Positions 59,388-64,000 of a DNA stretch of 64,000 bases are shown piece after piece (the stretch's first letter is position 1; every line of letters starts with the position of its first letter). A program made the translations under genes and the position numbers. This DNA is from Ectobius pallidus (lineage: Eukaryota > Arthropoda > Insecta > Blattodea > Ectobiidae), in the NCBI GenBank assembly GCA_964059195.1, contig CAXKWD010000006.1:178062825-178126824 (forward strand), read 5' to 3'. The notes under the pieces are model-generated. The model did not search any database. It saw only the letters and a program-made list of their open reading frames with translations, and had not been told where the DNA came from.

Positions 59388-59539
59388 TTTTCTGATCTCT
59401 AAAGAAACACAATGATAATGAGAGAGAACTTCACAACACCGATACAGCTACTGAATGCAGTTAGTAACATCATAGCATTGCTCTAAGCTGAGAGGAAAGG
59501 TTTTAGTTGCATGCAGGTGTTCAACAATGGTGTGCTATT

Positions 59540-60020
59540 TTCGTGAGACATATTTCATATTTATTTAATCCATTTTGACCACAGTACTGCGGTATAGGAT
59601 ACAATATAACAACAATATAACAAACTATTATAGTACAAGGGTACAAGAATAATATTAGAAATACATACATTGAAATATAAAGAGATACAAAGAAATACAG
59701 GATCAATACAACACTACAAAACAATAAATAAATAAATAAAAAGTGCAATGTGTAGGTCAAATAGTAGGTACTGAAAGATTATTTAAAGTTTTTGGCTACC
59801 TCAAAAATTCATCATTTTTGTAGAAGCAGATTTGTTTTAGTTTCATCAGTACTAAGCCTTTAAAGTGTTTAAAAGTTAAATTTCTAGTAGCAACCGGAAG
59901 AGAATTAAACATTTTCACTGACATGTACCTAAAATTATGTTTGGTTGTTGCAAACAAGCATTGATCCTGTAATCAATCTGCATCTGCATGACAGATGGTA
60001 ATTAAATAAGAGTGACAGAC
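59540..60020 (-). repeat. Possible LINE 3' end inside the Sola-like element
   Basis: Minus-strand pieces such as ALKVKF-like KCLKVKFLVATGREL and the AT-rich 3' sequence ending ATAAATATGAAATATG resemble the LINE 3' region at 3790-5340. Decayed; ends are not definable. Confidence 0.35.
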
Positions 60021-61494
60021 TTATGTGCTTGTTTACAGCTAAAACTGGTAAGCAGGTTGGGAAAATTCACTTAAGTTGACATAAGTGTTTTTTCCTTTCT
60101 AGTGATTTTCCAGCTATTTTTTTGGGTGATTTTTCACATGTCATGTTTATTACTTTGAAGTTAGATGTGACTTATGTGCTTATACCGGAACACTCTAATC
60201 AGTGTCCAGAATAATATGATACAAAAATCGAAAAATAGCCATTTTTGACTTATGTGGTTTTCCCCGCCGGTTACAGCATTGTTCTCGTGTTGTACAGACA
60301 TGAAAGTGTTATTCAGTAGTTGTCACAACTAAAAGAAAACATTATGATAGAGATAAACTCAATAATAACGGAAGAACAATTAATGCGTATTAATCGGAAT
60401 TTCCTATCACGATGCCAAAAATGTGTGAATGTAGGAGGAGGACACTTCCAGCATCTCCTGTAATAAGGTAGGTGCCTATTTTTGTTATTTTCAAACTTAT
60501 TTCATTTATTTTCATTGTCACGCACGGACAAGTCAGTCAACTGCCGGGGAGTTTCTTTGCCGCATACCGGGGATAGGAGCGTCATCTGGGGGGAACCCAA
60601 CGCTCGGCGCAGCAGAACCAATCTGACTGAGACTCACTGTACAAGTTTAAAATGCCAGTGTGTACGTCAAGTTGAATTTTCAAAGCCATTTTCCCGTAAC
60701 TTAATATTTTCAACACAAAAAAACACATCATCTCTTAAAGTAATGGTCCAAATTGCATGAAATTATGCACACACATAGATTTTTGTGTGTTCTAGAGGAA
60801 AAACCTAAATAATCTAATGTATTTGCATCACAAGATTATTTCATTTGTGAACATAATGTGAAAAAATTAGTAATAATTTGATATTGAAATTTTTAAATCC
60901 CTGAAAATTGTATCAGGCATACCTCAGTATTCATTGAAGGTTTAGCCTCTAGATTATAGGTAGTGTCAGCTGTGAATAAAAAAAAAATTACACCAATCAG
61001 ATTGGCCCTTTGCAAGAAATCATATTTGTTAGGCCTTATCGCATTTTGAAAAATAAAAATTTTAATTTTCTAATATCAACCTTCATATTTGTGACATAAT
61101 AATTTTTGTGTATACTTCTAATGTCCAAAATTTCATGTTGTTATTGCAAATAGTGTTCAAGATATTGAACTTTTACTGCAATGCATGCTTGGTCATGGTC
61201 TCTTGGTGTATGAGCCTCCTTAATAAGTGCGTGGAGTAAGACCTGGATGCAGGAGCTCACTAAATAGCACAATTTGGTGTGTGGCCTAAAGTTTCAAACA
61301 AGCCTGACCTTGTTCCGTAATAATGCAAGTTCGTGGTACAGAAAAAAGTTTAGTGTTTTGAAATAGTCCCAGATTTGTGCAAACACATTTCAACTCCGAG
61401 CTCATATTACTACTGTTGCTGTGGTATGCCTCCTGTTAATTTTAACAGTTTGAATTTTGTGAAATAGTGACGAGTTGATGTGACTGCTCATGCC

Positions 61495-61580
61495 AAATTA
61501 GCAGGTGACAGGGCTTGAACGTGGGACCTTCCAATTACAAGCCCAAGATGCTGCTATCTCGGCCACCTAGCTCGTAAAAT
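61495..61580 (-). repeat. tRNA-like SINE head
   Basis: On the minus strand GAGCTAGGTGGCCGAGATAG (box A) and CCCACGTTCAAGCCCTG (box B) are spaced as in a tRNA. No complete cloverleaf was found. Confidence 0.5.
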
Positions 61581-62029
61581 TAATTCTGTTAGCTTAAAAT
61601 GTTTAATTTGAAACATAGTTGCTTATTCTACTCTGGAATCTGCAGATCTGTTTTTATTTCAGCATCCTAGACCTAATAACACTAATACGCTTTTATAAAT
61701 AATTTAAATGTCCCTTATATCTTCTCCAGTAATACGCACTCACTGTACCATCATATGATCTGGGCACCTATGCAAATCGTTTTATGTCCTTCTGTTATAA
61801 CAACGTTTCACTTCAGAAATATGAACAATTATTTCCTTTCAGTTAAATCTCATGATTATTTGTTACCCTCCCTAAAACTATTTGTGATGTAATTCAGAAG
61901 CTGGCTATTTTGTATCAGCTCCAAGAAGTATTCTGATGGTCTGGCTCAATATGGCCAGGTGAGTATTTGTTTAAGTGTTAATATTTTATTTTTTAGTTCC
62001 TGGTACAGACAAAGCAGAAAAGTGATCAC

Positions 62030-63043
62030 TAGAACCTGGATTTCCATGCAAATGCATGTTTTTATATGCTTTGGTTACACTTCTCAAACTTTGTAGTTAC
62101 ACATTACATGACTTATGGATTCCAAATAAACATATTTTTTCCATGCATGTTTGCATATTTCGGCCTATTTCGGCCTTTTTATGGCAAAATTCATGCATAA
62201 TGCATGTTTTGGATTTTTTGGGCTTAATGTAGCATATTCAGACGTTTTTAATGCATATAAACCCTCATTTTCTGGTTTTAATGCATAATATCAAGTTACC
62301 CTGCATAACTGTGCATATTATGAATATACCTCCCTAAAATCTTGGCTTTTCAAAGAAACGTAAAAATGTTGTATTGCATTACCGTTGTTATATTTTGATT
62401 GACTTGGCAACAGAGTCTGTCACCTGCATGAATTTGAGAATGCAAGCTACTGTTTACCCTAAATAAAACAGTAATATAATACACAAGGCTACAAAAGAAA
62501 ATGTCGACTCGCCGACCCCCACCACCTACCATTGAAAGAAAACTGCTAAACAGAATGTTCACTGCTTGAATTTGTCAGTCACTAGCCATTGTTGAAGACT
62601 TTGAATACTTTAGAATCGTGTTGTGGAGAAACGGGTGTGACAGTCAGGGAATAACTTAAGAAGGTACTTAGTTCAAACCCTGATCTTAAACTTCTGAAAA
62701 CGTGAAAGACGTATTATGTGGAGAAAATGTAAAAGACATGGAATTCGATCTCACCCTCAGTCAAATTTCTTCCCTTAAGTATGCACCTGTTACTTCTTGT
62801 GAAGTAGAAAGATCCTTTTTGGCGTTCAAGAATGTCCTAAACTGATAAACGCACGAGTTTAAGTGAGGAGAATTTGGAAAAACTCATTGTATATTGTTTT
62901 AAGAGAAATTGAAATATATTGCAGTACAGTGCGGATTTTTGATAGTGCATGTTTCGCCCTTCATTGTGCATATTTGGAGATACGATAGTTCATGAATGCA
63001 TGCATATTTTTAAGTTTGATAGTGCATGAAAATCCGGGCTTTA
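62030..63043 (+). mobile_element. hAT element with transposase remnant
   Basis: Ends TAGAACCTGGATTT and AAATCCGGGCTTTA, flanked by GTGATCAC at 62022-62029 and 63044-63051. At 62732-62836 the frame ISSLKYAPVTSCEVERSFLA is the C-terminal dimerisation motif of hAT transposases (PVTSxxVERSFS), which confirms the class. The remainder is deleted or decayed. Confidence 0.9.
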
Positions 63044-63235
63044 GTGATCACGCATCAGAAATTGATTTTGGGGGTTTAGTCAGAAGAGAATTCAAGCTAT
63101 CCCATCCGACATGTTGCATGAGACACTTAGGCCGGTACTGAATGTAACAGTGTTTGTATGGACTGTGTAGACCAGGTTTGTTCCAGGAGGTAAGATTGTC
63201 AGCTCATTTCTGTTAACAGCTGAGTCAATAAACTA

Positions 63236-63470
63236 AACTCTGTGGCGCTACATCCCTGGAGGGACTTGGCCTACCCGACCACTGCGTCATCTACCTATAG
63301 GCAGATGGCAGGATTGGGGGGCTTGTGGTGAGCATGCCGACACCCACAGCCGTTAATGGTGGTTTTCATGACCGGAACAGCTGAGTCAATCCCACAGCCA
63401 TAATGCCTTTGACCTCATCGGGAATTGAACCCGTGGCCTTCCAGTTTGTAGTGCAGTGCCTCGTAATAGG
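63236..63470 (-). mobile_element. tRNA-derived SINE, minus orientation
   Basis: GTGGCGCTACATCCCTGGAG and the CAGCCGTTAATGGTGG block match the family at 29690 and 44265. The minus-strand head includes GGTTCAATTCCCGATGAG-like box B (63413-63430 region). Confidence 0.65.
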
Positions 63471-63639
63471 CCTACAAAAATTATTCATGTAGAACTTTGC
63501 TAAAACTCTGAACTTTGCAGTACAGCATTTGATTTTTAATTCAATTTTGCAGTAATACGAACTTTTAAATTTTTTATACTGTACCATCTTCTGTTATGTT
63601 TAATAAATATTCATTTTTGTATGCATTGGCAGATCCTGT

Positions 63640-63920
63640 ATTCAAGAATGAAGTTTGTTTTACATTTTTGAAATTCTCATGGAAGTCATGTCACAGTCAG
63701 GACAGCATGAACCTCTTCTGAAACCAAACTGCTCTTCTGGGATCTTGTTAATTTCTTCTTCAATAGTTTCTTCCCTGTATGGGAGGCACTCTGCTGTTGA
63801 CATTACTGATTTATGATTGATGACTGTGGCAGGATCTAGGTGATGCCGAGTGTGTACCCAGCAGTTGATTATGTTGCTCTTGCCCATATTGTTCTTTGTT
63901 GTTTCCATTTTCACAGAACA
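63640..63920 (-). pseudogene. Non-LTR reverse transcriptase fragment
   Basis: The minus strand encodes EEEINKIPEEQFGFRRGS, the first conserved block of LINE reverse transcriptases. About 84 codons are open; upstream residues fit poorly. Truncated on both sides. Confidence 0.6.
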
Positions 63921-64000
63921 TGTGTTGAATGTCTGTTTAAGTTGTTCCTGTTTTTCCCCTAAAGAATTTTGTCATTTCGAAATTAATGATTAACATGGCA

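Larger units (their letters stand above)
55367..60276 (-). mobile_element. Sola-like DNA transposon, 4.9 kb, full ends
   Basis: Termini ACCGGCGGGGAAAACCACAT on the left and the exact inverted sequence on the right (about 30 bp in total). Perfect 4-bp duplication CATT at 55363-55366 and 60277-60280, checked against the uninterrupted MITE at 14347. It carries one spliced transposase gene on the minus strand. The 4-bp duplication and protein type suit Sola, but the superfamily call is from memory. Confidence 0.8.
55230..60639. mobile_element. mariner-type MITE split by a transposon
   Basis: Ends CAGTGAGTCTCAGACAGATT and its reverse complement, flanked by TA at 55228-55229 and 60640-60641. Own sequence is 55230-55366 and 60277-60639, colinear with 14347-14836. 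The Sola-like element entered at CATT. Confidence 0.9.
54305..61219. mobile_element. Kolobok-like element, outer layer of a nest
   Basis: Left end GGGGGCTCATACGCCAA and right end, reversed, GGAGGCTCATACACCAA are flanked by TTAA at 54301-54304 and 61220-61223. TTAA with G-rich ends suits Kolobok, though piggyBac is possible. Its own sequence is 54305-54417 and about 60650-61219; the rest is later insertions. A run of more than 30 T is at 54341-54380. Confidence 0.6.

Noticed and set aside
61911..61960. Candidate PPP4R1 exon ending at gtgagt
   Set aside because: Phase could fit, but the translation does not resemble the expected QMVARSLL continuation.

Overview
This window is animal nuclear DNA, almost certainly from an insect with a large, transposon-rich genome. 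It has spliced genes with long introns, no prokaryotic gene layout, and many nested mobile elements: hAT, Tc1/mariner, piggyBac, Kolobok-like, Sola-like, Helitron, LINE, Penelope and tRNA-derived SINE. The mix would suit a polyneopteran such as a cockroach or termite, but that is inference; no species marker is visible.

Two host genes lie on the + strand. The first (1-24357) is the hinge-to-C-terminus half of an SMC3-like cohesin ATPase, read here as eleven exons with matching splice phases. It is highly divergent. Hinge sequences such as TAGER-LFYH and FGKTLVCR identify it as SMC3, but the ABC signature LSGGQ has become LSRQE, Walker B FDE has become FDG, the D-loop Asp is Asn, and the TGG glycines after the hinge are gone. 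The reading frame is nevertheless open throughout. This looks like an undescribed, fast-evolving SMC3 paralog that has lost ATPase chemistry, and it is the most interesting item in the window. The second gene starts at 33385 and gives the first three coding exons of a protein phosphatase 4 regulatory subunit 1 (PPP4R1) orthologue, with a 12 kb second intron; the rest lies beyond the window.

Layout: 1-24.4 kb is the SMC3-like gene. Its introns hold hAT elements with perfect 8-bp target duplications (313-1015, 3906-5029, 7573-8673), a piggyBac-like element, mariner relics, a twin-primed LINE ending 39 nt before exon 2, LINE 3' ends, a mariner-type MITE, a Harbinger-like element carrying a palindromic Penelope 3' end with hammerhead-like motifs (17215-17901), a GC-rich SINE and a repeat-array TIR element. 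24.4-33.3 kb is intergenic, with a 368-bp palindrome 60 nt after the last SMC3-like exon, an hAT MITE, two tandem Helitrons and mariner relics. 33.4-45.5 kb holds PPP4R1 exons 1-3 and introns with an RTE LINE, a Tc1-like relic and an R2-like LINE C-terminus. 45.6-64 kb is PPP4R1 intron 3 or beyond and contains a four-level nest: a Kolobok-like element (54305-61219) holds an hAT element and a mariner MITE, and the MITE is split by a 4.9-kb Sola-like transposon (55367-60276) with a three-exon, frameshifted transposase.

All identifications rest on motifs and remembered family features; no database search was run.
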